Both the position numbers and the translations under genes were made by a program. The notes under the pieces were generated by a model. That model was given only the letters and a program-made list of their open reading frames with translations, did no database searches and was not told where the DNA came from. From positions 69,356,756 through 69,420,755 of the forward strand of contig CM060731.1 of assembly GCA_030704615.1 (NCBI GenBank): a stretch of DNA of 64,000 nucleotides. Reading direction: 5' to 3'. This document shows positions 12,490 through 22,718 of this stretch, one piece after another. How positions within the stretch are numbered: position 1 is the first letter of the stretch; the number at the start of each line of letters is the position of its first letter. This DNA is from Takakia lepidozioides (lineage: Eukaryota; Streptophyta; Takakiopsida; Takakiales; Takakiaceae).

Positions 12490-12692
12490 AGTGGTAAAAA
12501 AAAAAGTTTATTATTATTATTATTATTTTTGACGTCTCCCGAAGGAAGCGTAAATTGTGGTGTCTCTTCACCACAAGGGTTACTGCCTTCCAGTTGAAAG
12601 GTGGACACCTTCATGACACACCAGACCGTGGTTTGAACCCACAACCACATCCAACGTGGTATGTGCCCATTACCACTGGGCTACACACTTGA
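12490..12692 (-). mobile_element. tRNA-derived SINE
   Basis: Read on the minus strand it begins with a pol III A box (TAGCCCAGTGG, ~12685-12675), followed ~45 bases later by a B box (GGTTCAAACC, ~12640-12630), then a ~100-base body and an (AAT)n tail at ~12530-12508. This order is that of tRNA-derived SINEs. The body resembles 42495-42580. Confidence 0.68.
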
Positions 12693-12727
12693 GTAGTAAT
12701 ATATGTCGGGTGAGTACAGGCTAAGGT

Positions 12728-13592
12728 GGCTCAGTTTGGACCAATGTTGGACTGATATCACAAAAATGTGATACCGGACTGGTCCTGGTATCGCAAGATG
12801 CCCACATTTCCCAATATTGGTATGGTCCTGGTAGAGGCGGGTAGGATATAGGAGGGGTATCAATAACGTAAAATTGCGGATGTATATCAGTAGGATATCA
12901 ATATTTGGTTTTTTCCATCTCATATTGGGGGAATAGGAATATTGCCCAGGTTGGTATATGAAATATTCAATATATTCAAGAAAATATTCAAATAACCTGA
13001 AAAAAAATTAAAAATTGACCTTCACAATGGATCACAATTACAGCACAATGCAAATACATTTAGCAAGCTGGCTAGGGTCACGGGGGAGTGCCCCCTTAGT
13101 GAGCCTTCACGGCCTTCCTTGGTGGTTATTTTTTTCCACCTTTGTGACATATTTTTTCAATAATTTGATTAAAAGAGCCTCCATCCACTTTCCAAAAAAA
13201 AAAAAAAAACGTTACTCACACACATTGCACATTGCAAAAATATACCATATCACACCTAAACTTTTTCACATTGCATATTGTACATTGAGTATCACAAAGA
13301 TGCCATAAATTCCCATGAATTCCCTTGCCCTAACTCCACACATACACCTGCTGCGCCCTTTGGAGGCTCACATAGTAGCAATACTGGTATCAATAGCAAT
13401 CTCGTCCATCGCAATACCAAACGAGTATGGTATATACCGCAATATGGAGTGAGGTCCATATTGCCCCTAGTATGGTATTGCCCGGGTATTGGCCAACTTA
13501 CCTACCAGCCGAGTATGGTCTTACCTACCCGGGTTGCTATCAGTATTGATACCCGGGTTGGACCTATATACCGGTCCAACACTGGTTTGGAC
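12728..13592. repeat. MITE-like repeat with ACCARTGTTGGAC termini
   Basis: The left end (GGACCAATGTTGGACTGATA) and the right end (ATACCGGTCCAACACTGG) are imperfect inverted copies. Near each end are many GGTAT/ATACC words. The middle is AT-rich and holds a poly-A run at ~13193-13209. No transposase is visible. Confidence 0.45.
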
Positions 13593-14430
13593 GTCACACT
13601 GTAGTTTTTCAGTGAGTATATTATTTGTAACATTGTGCAAATAAATTTATTTTCATCCCAAATGAGATTGATTGTTGCTAGCTATCTACCATATCTACGT
13701 GTTGGTATGATTATTTTGCAAGTTAGATGATTTTTCATGGAGCTGTGGACTTTTTAGGACTTGCACTCTGGGCTGTCACATTCCCAGTTGGTACACAATT
13801 GGACTCTCAAACACTAATTTGCACTTAGCCATTTTACACATGGACTCCGAATATAGATTACCGTTGAGGAATAATAGACATGGGTGAATTTGTAGACAAT
13901 TTTATTTATTTATTAATGTGCTATAGACTTTTATATACCTCAAAATATACCCAAAATTTCAAAAGTCCATGGTGTTCAAAAAATTTCAGATTTGGGTAGA
14001 ACTCTTCGATGATAATATACAGGTTGTCATTATCTACAAGTTTTTATAACTAGATGGACAAATGTCCCATAAAATTGGCTATAAAATTCTATAAAATTAT
14101 AAAATAATATTTTTACTAAGACATATCTCAAATATTTAGGATGGACTCCTTTACTAAAAATGTTAAGCATATCATTATCTATCAATATAAAAATATACCT
14201 GAACTTAACATACATTAATGTTTTTGCCCATGACTTTCGTGGAGGTCAGATTTGCCGTTTTTGAGCCACCTTGATCCTGCACTCACCCTGCAAATCCACC
14301 AAGTGCGTCTCCTATTGAGGCTTCATATATTGATATATCTCATGTCGTTCATATATTGTTCCATGAAAGTACTTTGCTATTCTTCACGAATTTCCAATGA
14401 TCAAAAGCACTTGACATTCCAAATCTCCAA
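13593..14430. other. AT-rich spacer, no gene recognised
   Basis: Low-complexity AT-rich DNA with no open frame showing any recognisable motif. Confidence 0.4.
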
Positions 14431-14665
14431 CGTGAAAAGCCAATCAATGCTCTAGGAAAGCCCACTTTGCTATTTTTTGCAAATTTCCAATGACTAGAAG
14501 TACTTGAAATTCCATATCTCCCACATTTTAGGTCCAAAAATTATGAGAGTAAGCCGCTGCACCCCTCCTCATCGAGGCTTTCCAATGGCACCAAGCACCA
14601 GGGGCTGGCCCCGCAGTTTGGGAAATCTCAACGACGCTACAAAAAACAAAACAAAACAAACTGCC
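14430..14665 (+). repeat. ~210 bp dispersed repeat, copy 2
   Basis: Matches 11430-11640 along its length (GAAAGCCCACTTTGCTATTT, CTCCTCATCGAGGCTTTCCA, CACCAAGCACCAGGG) and also ends in (CAAAA)n at ~14641-14658. Confidence 0.55.
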
Positions 14666-15129
14666 TTGCTTCATATATTGATATTACAACATTATATATG
14701 TATATGATTCACTACTAAGAGGTGATGATCAATACTCATTTCCAAACTTTTTGCTTCTTCTCTATTTTTGTCCAACAAAAAAGTCATCGCAAATATCGAT
14801 ATGCTACATGAATGCAAAGAATCACGAGATTTTGACAGAGTTCCAAGTAATTGAAGATTCGCATTGTCTTTAGCACTATATCCCAAATGAATTGTCAAAG
14901 GCAAGCGCAGTTGTTGTCGCTTATCTGGAGAACATCTTTGAAGAGCTGCACATAACACACGCCATTCTTGGCCTAAGACAATAAGTCTGAATGAACCCTA
15001 TACAAGACCGTTTCACTTGAGGTTCAATTCCACCAAAAACAGATGAGCAGCTTACTTTTCCAAATGTTCAAGAGAACATGAGCATGAAGGGTAGCCCAAA
15101 CAGGGCAGTGATTCCAGACAGATCAGAGC

Positions 15130-15520
15130 TAAAATTAAGGAGGAGTAATTTCTATAGGTGTTACCTGTCCTCCCACACTTTGCACCTTTTCCTTTCTATT
15201 TCCCAGTTTTCAACTATATTTCAATTGCTAGGTCCGTGATGAATCTACCAGTTATGTCTAACTACTACATTCTGTTGGTGTAGCATGAAATCATTGAGAC
15301 TGATGAGTTGATGGAGTTGAAAAAGGACCTCGGAGACCTGGTCTCCACACTCACTCGTAGAATTAGAAGAGTACAATGCATCTGGAGGTATCCAACTGGG
15401 ACTTCGAGAAGAACCAACAAATTGTAATGAAAGATTTGCTCATCCATCTCAAGAAAAAGCTTGACGATATATCAAAGCCAGTGGAGGGTAAGGGCAAACG
15501 ATTGAGAGAGGGCTGAGATC
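15130..15520 (+). pseudogene. FDM/IDN2-like XH C-terminal exon, second copy (broken)
   Basis: Homologous to 17650-18021. The exon starts near 15288 with HEIIETDELMELKKDLGDLV and later regains the XH end in another frame (LEEYNAS.., DFEKNQQIVMKDLLIHLKKK). About 10 bases are missing after GGAGGTATCCAA relative to the third copy, shifting the frame. The rest of the gene is absent: upstream sequence does not match the other copies. Confidence 0.65.
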
Positions 15521-15625
15521 ACAGTCGGGACCTGTAGTCCCTTCACTGTATGGGTTGATGCGAGACTACTTCATACAACTTTTAAACTACATCTACAGTC
15601 CGCTGAATGATCCTCTGAACTAATC

Positions 15626-15870
15626 CTAAATAGCACACAAAGAGTACTCCCAAACGGAGAGTAGATGCAACCACCTTTGCAAGAAACCCCAGAACCACGA
15701 CAAGATGTGGAGTTGAGGGCTAGGACTCGGGTGCGATTCTGTTCTCTTCCGCTGTTTTGCTTCTGCAATCAAAGCACCCCGCTTGATCAGCGCGTTTGTG
15801 ATCCCCCACACTGTCCCAATTGCGAAAAGCCATGGAACCACAGCCATTTCGGGTGATCGGTACAAACTGT
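15626..15870 (-). pseudogene. TMEM234-like N-terminal fragment
   Basis: Antisense reading gives MAVVPWLFAIGTVWGITNAL.. to WEYSL, nearly identical to the intact copy. It then stops abruptly at ACACAAAGAGTACTCC, where it joins the 3' flank of the FDM-like copy. A deletion of about 1.1 kb relative to 18140-19290, with a few bases of shared sequence at the join, explains it. The promoter side (15870-16375) is retained and matches 19500-20050. Confidence 0.78.
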
Positions 15871-16384
15871 ACGCAAACGCCTGTGGCAAAGACTGCAGTG
15901 GCAATGCTCATATAAACCTCATACTATCTAATATGATAACAGCTCTCACATCAAAACTCACTCCCCTTCTCCATGTTGTCTTCAGTTGTGAGCGAGATCT
16001 GTGTTAGGTTTCAAGTGGAAAGAGCACAGCAAGCTACTGATTGTAGACAATAATTTCTTCGGCTTGACCTTCCCAACTTTCAGCTGTGAAGAGCTAATAT
16101 CAAAACTTGAACAGTATGCATTCACGAACAGACGTCACTAAGCGTAAAAATGCAATTATCAGGTTAGAATCTGACTAGTTTCTGTCTAAAGATGGACGCC
16201 AACAGTGAATGAAGATTGATGCGAAGGTAGGGGGCCTTATGCTACTGTCAAGGTGGTAAGTGGTCAACCCCTTTAGATCTTCATCACTTTTCAGTGTGCC
16301 CGAGGCAAATCCCCCCTCACTTCTTTCCGCTATCTGCGAGTCCCCGTCCGACGAAGTAAATCGCTTCACACTTCCAAGTCTCTG

Positions 16385-18021
16385 GATTTATGGTAATCTC
16401 CCACTTTCTTCTTGTTCCACCTTGCCGCTCTTAGCCTTTGTCAGAAGGCTCTTCTTTCATTCAGAGTTTGCAGCAGCTCTCACAGCGCATGAAAATGGGC
16501 TCTAAAACCGGTGCTTCTCTCAGTTTGAGATGCTTCAACCACTACCAAAAGCTGCGACCCTCAGGCACATTTCCCATCAAATCCATGCAGGATGAAATGC
16601 ATTCTGAAAGGTCACAATCGACTTATTTTACTACTAAGTCCCACCACCTCGGTGAGCGTTTCATGATGGCAATAGCCCTTCCTCCCTTGTCTTCCTTTCC
16701 CCTCCTCACTGCTTCATATTTGAAGGGTAAAAATGAGGAATTTGTTGTTGAAAGCAGTCACATGGTAATGGGGGGGGGGGGGGGATTTGTTGTCCTTCAG
16801 GTTTTGAGGAAATACGGTCCCCTATCTGAATTGGGTATCAAGCTTGCGGGGGAAATTAATAAGCAGCCTTGGGAAGCTGCCTGTAAGGAAAGGTACAAAC
16901 ATGACGGCGAAGGATGGGAAATGAGAATGGCTACTTTAATCTCCAAGTGGGAGCTCCTCTTTGAAAGACCACAATTTCCGGCCATTGAAGTGTGTGGAAG
17001 TCAGACCTGATGTTTTCAAGGTATGCTTTACTTTCTGAGCTGATGCTTCCCTTTTTGAGTTCTTTGGACCATGGATCTATATGCATGTCACATTGTCCAT
17101 GGAATAGATAACTGTGGCTTGCTCTCTCTCCCTCTTTCTCTCCTTTTCTTTTTTCCTCTCCCTTGTTCTTGGACAGTGTGACCTGCACTATTGACAAAGC
17201 CACATTTGTCTCGAGCTAGAGGGCTGTAGCAGCATAGTTGCAATCAACATCCTACTTCCAGGTATGAAGTCAATCCAGTGGGTACATCAGTGAGTGACAT
17301 GGTTTTGTCATTGGCGGTTTGAGAATTGATGGTACAGTAATTCAATACATCTCTCACACCTTTGTGGTGGAACCCCCCAACCGGCTCCAGGATGTCCTAA
17401 GGGACTAAAGCCCTCAAGGTTGTGTCACCATCATTTGCAGGGACTGGTCAATAAGTACATTCTCTCATGGGTGCTGGCATCTTATGGGCTGTCAATGCTA
17501 TCCTTAAACCAAGACTCGTTATATTTGCTACTGGGTTGTGTTTAGAGCTATGAATTCTGGTTGAGTTTTGTACCTTGTGGTCCCAAACGGGAAACTGACT
17601 CTTAAACTGTGGATTTATCTTGGACACTATGCCTCAAGTGTCCATCAGAGGATCATTTCCATAGATGTTCTCCTTACCTGTCCTCCCGCACTTTGCACCT
17701 TTTCCTTTCTACGTCCCAGTTTTCAACTTTTATTTCAGGTGCTGGGTCCACGATGAATCTACCAGCTATGTCTAACTGTTACATTCTCTTGGTGCAGCAT
17801 GAACTCATTGAGAATGATGAGTTGGTGGAGTTGAAAAAGGACCAGAGCTCTTAGAATTAGAAGAGTACAATGCATCCGGGAGGTATCCAATCGAGTTAGC
17901 CTGGGACTTCGAGAAGAACCAACAAATTGTCATGAAGGATTTGCTCATCCATCTCAAAAGAAAGCTTGACGATTTATCAAAGCCAGTGAAGGGTGAGGGC
18001 AAACGATTGAGAAGGGGCTGA
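16385..18021 (+). pseudogene. FDM/IDN2-like remnant, third copy (XH domain)
   Basis: Begins at the tandem-duplication junction inside what is an intron in the first copy. XH exon 1 is 16801-17020 (GPLSELGIKLAGEINKQPW, ACKERYKHDGEGWEMRM) and has one extra T near 16965 that shifts the frame. The last exon, 17798-18021, opens HELIENDELVELKKD, has a ~20-base net loss that shifts frame, then reads LEEYNASGRYPIELAWDFEK to a TGA at 18019. That end agrees with the XH C-terminus of FDM/IDN2 proteins. No copy in the window has an intact XH domain. Confidence 0.68.
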
Positions 18022-18024
18022 GAT

Positions 18025-18655
18025 CACGTTGGGGACTCCAGTCCCTTCACTGTATGGGTTGATGCGAGACAACTTCATAAAACTCCTACGTCAAACTACA
18101 TCTACAATACACTGAATGATCCTCTGAACTAATCCTGAATAGAACACAAAGGGCAGAAACCACAAAAGAAGGGCTCAACCTCCTTTGGTAGATTTCTCCA
18201 AACTCATTGTAGCATGGTTGCACACTTTGGCAGATTGTGGTGGAAATGCCTGCTTCAAACTTTCATGCACATCACTGAAAGTGCAAGGGTTGTACTCATA
18301 TTTGCCTTAGAAGCATCTGATAGACAGGCCTATCTCTCTCTCTCTTGACAGATGGCTGTCACCCCTCCGTTATGAATTGAGTTGGTTTAGTAGGGATTGA
18401 GTTGATTATGCCCAGTCGCATTTGAGTTGGTTGAGTACTTCTAATTGCATGCTTCCATGGAATGCTGCACATGCATTGCAGGACTTTCTTCCCCACCCCC
18501 CCTTTCCCCGCCCACAAGAGACAGAAAAAAAAATAGCTTAAGATATGATGCGAGAAAATACATTGCACCTTGGGGGCAGCCAAAAACCTTGATCACACCC
18601 GAGCCATGATTCCTACCCAAACAGGTTGAGCAATCATATCTCCCTCTCTGGGCTG
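18025..18655. other. 3' flank of FDM-like copy; no gene recognised
   Basis: Spacer between convergent FDM-like and TMEM234-like units. It contains a short CT run near 18335 and no supportable coding sequence. Confidence 0.4.
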
Positions 18656-19042
18656 TTTCTCCTCCTTGGAAAAAGAGAAAATATTAGAGAGATGTCTCCC
18701 TTTGCTGGGGGCACATGCATTGATGCACATGACTTTACGCTATCAGTCTGCAAGATTGTTGTCTAAGCAGTAATCTGGGGAGGGAGGAAGGTGGGGCCAC
18801 TAAAAAGGGCAACTGTTTACTACAGCACCCTTGCAGCAATTGATCCCAGCGACGTCAGTATGGAACTGCCATAGCTCAGCTCTATCAGAGCCCACCACAT
18901 ACCATCTGCCTAGATTGAGCTTTACTCCAGCTGGTCTCAGATTGAATATTAACAGTGATCGGATAGACCAAGTTGTAAGCCTTCCCGAGGGAGCGTGTCT
19001 CATCCAAAACTGCAAACTGTTAAGACTCTTCGAACCTGTTAT

Positions 19043-19495
19043 TCAAAGCAAATCGCTCGCTGACGCGAAGAAAAAATTAGGCGAGATGCAAAGCGTGACC
19101 CCTGCAATGATGAGAGACACCCCAACAAGTGTTTCCACGCCGCGCATCTTTTCTCCCAGCAGCGCTCCTGCCACAGCAGTGACAGCGAAGGTGGTTGCAT
19201 TCGTCACCGGCACCGCTATAGTGATGGGGCTATCGCCCAGCTTCATAACGAAGAGAACCGACATCGACAGATTCAAAAGAAAAGGAAGAGAGTACTCCCA
19301 AACGTAGAGTAGATGCAACCACCTTTGCAAGAAACTCCAGAACCACGACAAGATGTGGACTTGAGGGCTAGGGCTCGGGTGCGATTCTGTTCTCTTCCGC
19401 TGTTTTGCTTCTGCAATCAAAGCACCCCGCTTGATCAGCGCGTTTGTGATCCCCCACACTGTCCCAATTGCTAAAAGCCATGGAACCACAGCCAT
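19043..19495 (-). CDS. TMEM234-like small multispanning membrane protein
   Basis: Single-exon frame of 150 codons from ATG at 19495 (MAVVPWLLAIGTVWGITNAL) to TGA. TMEM234 proteins are ~160-residue four-helix membrane proteins of the EamA/DMT-like group with unknown transport role. Visible here are the N-terminal helix with G.TN, a central hydrophobic pair, PITIAVPVTNATTFAVTAVA, the conserved LLGEK at the loop, and a last helix LVGVSLIIAGVTLC. Length fits the family. The upstream frame is open but lacks an ATG, so MAVV is the likely start. It is the only intact copy of three. It faces away from the SLC35F gene, sharing a ~800 bp intergenic region that is itself duplicated at 15870-16375. Confidence 0.82.
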   Translation of the reverse strand: MAVVPWLLAIGTVWGITNALIKRGALIAEAKQRKRTESHPSPSPQVHILSWFWSFLQRWLHLLYVWEYSLPFLLNLSMSVLFVMKLGDSPITIAVPVTNATTFAVTAVAGALLGEKMRGVETLVGVSLIIAGVTLCISPNFFFASASDLL

Positions 19496-20297
19496 TTCGG
19501 GTGATCGGTACAAACTGTACGCAAACGACTGTGGCAAAGACTACAGTCGCAATGCTCATATAAACCTCATACTATCTAATATGATAACAGCTCTCACATC
19601 AAAACTCAGTCCCCTTGTCCAGGTTGTCTTCGGTTGTGAGCGAGATCTGTGTTCGGTTTCAAGTGGAAGGAGCACAGCAAGCTACTGATTGTCTGTCTGT
19701 GGTAGACAATAATTTCTTAGGGCTTGACCTTCCCAACTTTCGGCTCTGAAGAGCTAATCTCAAAACTTGAACAGTATGCATTCACGAACAGACGTCACTA
19801 AGCGTAAAAATGCATGATCTCAGGCTAGAATCTGGCTAGTTTCTGTCGAAAGATGGACGCCAACAGTGAATGAAGATTGATGCGAAGGTAGGGGGCCTTA
19901 TGCTACTGTCAAGGTGGTAAGTGGTCAACCCCTTTAGGTCTTCATCACTCTTCGGTGTGCCCGAGGCAAATTCTCCCTCACTTCTTTCCCCTATCTGCGA
20001 GTCCCCGTCCGACGAAGTAGAGCAGATTCCAAATCGCTTCACACTTCCAAGTCTCTGGATTTGGAATACATCTTCGATAGAAAGTTGCTATCTTACACTA
20101 GAGAGTCCAGACTGAGAGTTGTTTGTCGCCTTTGCCATGAAAGATAGTAGTTTAGGAGAATTTCCTGGAGGTTGAATCATTGGGAACCTACGTAACTCTC
20201 AGCAGCGTCTGGATCTCCTTCCTCATAACAAAAAGAAGAGAGGGAGGATTGCGGTCGTCAAAATTGCATTTTCAGAGGCTAGCCCGGGTTGTGAGAA
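19496..20297. promoter_or_regulatory. Divergent intergenic region between TMEM234-like and SLC35F-like genes
   Basis: The ~800 bp separates two divergent starts. Positions ~19500-20050 recur at 15870-16375 in the preceding segmental copy, where the right-hand gene is absent. No specific promoter element is assigned. Confidence 0.4.
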
Positions 20298-21428
20298 ATG
20301 GACTATATGGCTGGCCGAGTAGCTTCCCTGCGTACTCAACTGCAAACGATGGTGAGGGAGATGATGAAGAGCAAAGATGGAATGAAGGGTATGGCTTTGG
20401 GCCAAGTGCTTTCCTTGCTCATTACAGGCACTGCGTTCACCTCCTCGGTCTTAGCTCGCAGGGGCATAGATGCGCCCACTACACAGTCTTTGCTAAATTA
20501 TGTATTGCTGGCTACAGTGTATGGATGCATATTGATCATCAGGAGGAAGCAGGTTCAGATCGTTTGGTGGGTCTATCTCCTTTTAGCGACTATTGATGTG
20601 GAGGCCAACTATTTAGCAGTGAAAGCCTATCAGTTTACATCGATCACTAGTGTGATGCTTCTGGATTGTTGGAGCATTCCATGCGTACTGGTGCTTACAT
20701 GGCTGGCATTGAAGACACGGTACTCTAATGGGCACTTTGTGGGAGTGTCAGTCTGTGTTGCAGGCCTGCTGTTTGTGATCTTCTCAGATGTTCATGCAAA
20801 AGACAGGTCTGGGGGCAGCAACGTGATTCTTGGGGACATGCTGGTAGTGGGAGCATCCCTACTCTACGCAATTTCAAATGTGAGTGAGGAATTCGTGGTC
20901 AAGAAGGTGGATCCAGTGGAGTTCTTGGCACACCTAGGTTGCTTTGGTGCGCTGATTAGTGTTTGCCAGCTCTATATATTGGAATGGCATGAGGTTCGCT
21001 CTATCCGCTGGACTGCGGGCGCAATCCTTCCCTTTCTGGGTTTTGCCTTCTCATGCTTTGCCTTCTCGACTCTAGTACCGATTCTTCTGCAGAGGAATGG
21101 GTCTGCGATGTTGAACCTCTCCTTGTTAACATCAGACATGTGGGCAGTTGCTATTCGAGCATTAGCCTTCCATGAATTGGTGGACGGCCTCTACTTCATC
21201 GCCTTTGGCATAGTGGCAGGAGGGCTGGTGGTCTATGCTCTCTCTGGAGATCCTTCGCCTGCGCCCGAGACTGGGCTTACCGCTGCTCGGGACACATACA
21301 AGCAGATCAAGCAAGTGGAGATGTCTGGAGATCAGACTGATGCAACCAGCTTGGATGAAGGAGGTCCGGAAGAAGAGCTCTCTAGCCTAACAACACCCAA
21401 GAGCAAGGTGGGTGACGCCAAAGTCTGA
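20298..21428 (+). CDS. SLC35F1/DUF914-family nucleotide-sugar-transporter-like protein
   Basis: Intronless 376-codon frame. The family consists of ten-helix DMT-superfamily transporters in endomembranes; substrate is unknown for plant members. Hydrophobic helices run from about residue 33 to 325. Family-typical segments include GQVLSLLITGTAFTSS, TIDVEANYLAVKAYQFTSIT, MLLDCWSIPCVLVLTW, YAISNVSEEFVVKK and the MLNLSLLTSDMWAV block, followed by a hydrophilic acidic tail of about 50 residues. Length is normal for the family. Plant DUF914 genes usually have introns, so an intronless copy could be a retrocopy; no A-tail or flanking repeats are seen. It lies just right of the FDM-TMEM234 segmental copies. 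Confidence 0.92.
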   Translation: MDYMAGRVASLRTQLQTMVREMMKSKDGMKGMALGQVLSLLITGTAFTSSVLARRGIDAPTTQSLLNYVLLATVYGCILIIRRKQVQIVWWVYLLLATIDVEANYLAVKAYQFTSITSVMLLDCWSIPCVLVLTWLALKTRYSNGHFVGVSVCVAGLLFVIFSDVHAKDRSGGSNVILGDMLVVGASLLYAISNVSEEFVVKKVDPVEFLAHLGCFGALISVCQLYILEWHEVRSIRWTAGAILPFLGFAFSCFAFSTLVPILLQRNGSAMLNLSLLTSDMWAVAIRALAFHELVDGLYFIAFGIVAGGLVVYALSGDPSPAPETGLTAARDTYKQIKQVEMSGDQTDATSLDEGGPEEELSSLTTPKSKVGDAKV

Positions 21429-22718
21429 TGTGTTGCTTCACATGTACGAGGAGGAATTACATACTGGAACCGTAGGACAACATTCACCGCATAAAGTAAG
21501 AGGGATCTTATCAAAGGCAATTGGATTCTCGAACGAGATCAATAATCTGAGCAGCACTTCCTCAATTAAGGATCGGCTGCCCTTTTCTCCCCAGATTCAA
21601 TATTTGGCCCACCCCCTTTCTCAGGATTGTCACTCGGAGAGAAATAAAGATGGAGCACCCACTCCAATCAGAGCAGACCTAAAAATTACAGAGCACGTCC
21701 TCACTTCTCAAAGAAACAAATGGGAGGCACGACCACAGCCTTTTCTCCTAAATCTCAAGATTGGCAGCTCCATCTCTTCCACAAACTGGCTTGTACAAAA
21801 TTTCACAAGGGAATAGAGATATGTGGAGCACTTCATACCACCAACATACTTAGATGAGCAACACGGCTTCCCAGCCAAGTATGTCAGCTGGGCGCATGCC
21901 CGTTTCAATATGAATGTGCAGATTATTTAAGCGCCATGAAAGACACTCCAAAGCTTCCCACCAGATGCCGCAATTCTTTCCTTGGATCCTTGAATGTACA
22001 CTTTGTATACTTGGCGCTCCTGGCACGAAAGGTGCCCCACCAGCACACCGACCACCATGCACTCACTTCCAAAAATGTTCTCTACGAAACTTGTGTGCAA
22101 GTTGCTTCCTGGTGAGGATCACCACCATAGCCTTCACACAAACGTCCGTCGGTTTTTTGGATGGGGCTTTGTTTCTTCCGTCGTCACGTCGTTCGTCGAG
22201 TGTCCCAATGGTAGGGATGGAGACGTTAAGATCTACCCACCTTCACATTCCCATCATTCTTGCGAAGTCGTGAATTTGATGGTGGGAGGATCCATAGCCT
22301 TGCCAGACCGTACTATCGAGTCTTGCTGAATCGGGCCAGATGGGTTTCTCGATCTTCTTAACTTAGAATTTCTCGATCTCTCTCGATCTCCTTAGAAATT
22401 TCTGTCGTCTGATCTCTTGCATGTGTGCTCTCTTGCCAGAAAACGGCATCTCCTTGCACTTTTGTACCGGACCCATTTTTTCGATCCTCCGCATATTCTG
22501 TTGAAGCCTCTTCACAGCCGTTAATGTTCGCTCAGGGTCCAGCGTCCAGAGTGCAGAGAGCATCCGACTGTGGAGGGTTTTGGAGTATCTATGCATCCCT
22601 TCTTCTCTGTGCTAATTTGTACCTGGGAGCCTCCCGTGATGCTCTCTTTCCATTGATTGCCCATTTTCCATGAGCTGCACGAGTTACGTTCACGAGTTGA
22701 CAGGCCAAGCTGCACAAG
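21429..22718. other. 3' region of SLC35F-like gene and upstream region of the phosphatase; no gene recognised
   Basis: Open frames here lack motifs and overlap in antisense. It presumably holds the transporter 3' UTR and the phosphatase 5' leader. Confidence 0.4.

Noticed and set aside
12625-12692. tRNA gene
   Set aside because: Pol III boxes are present but no cloverleaf with acceptor stem forms; the body and tail mark a SINE.
19496-19537. Upstream extension of the TMEM234-like protein
   Set aside because: The frame is open for 14 more codons but begins with TTG, not ATG; MAVVPW is the first ATG.
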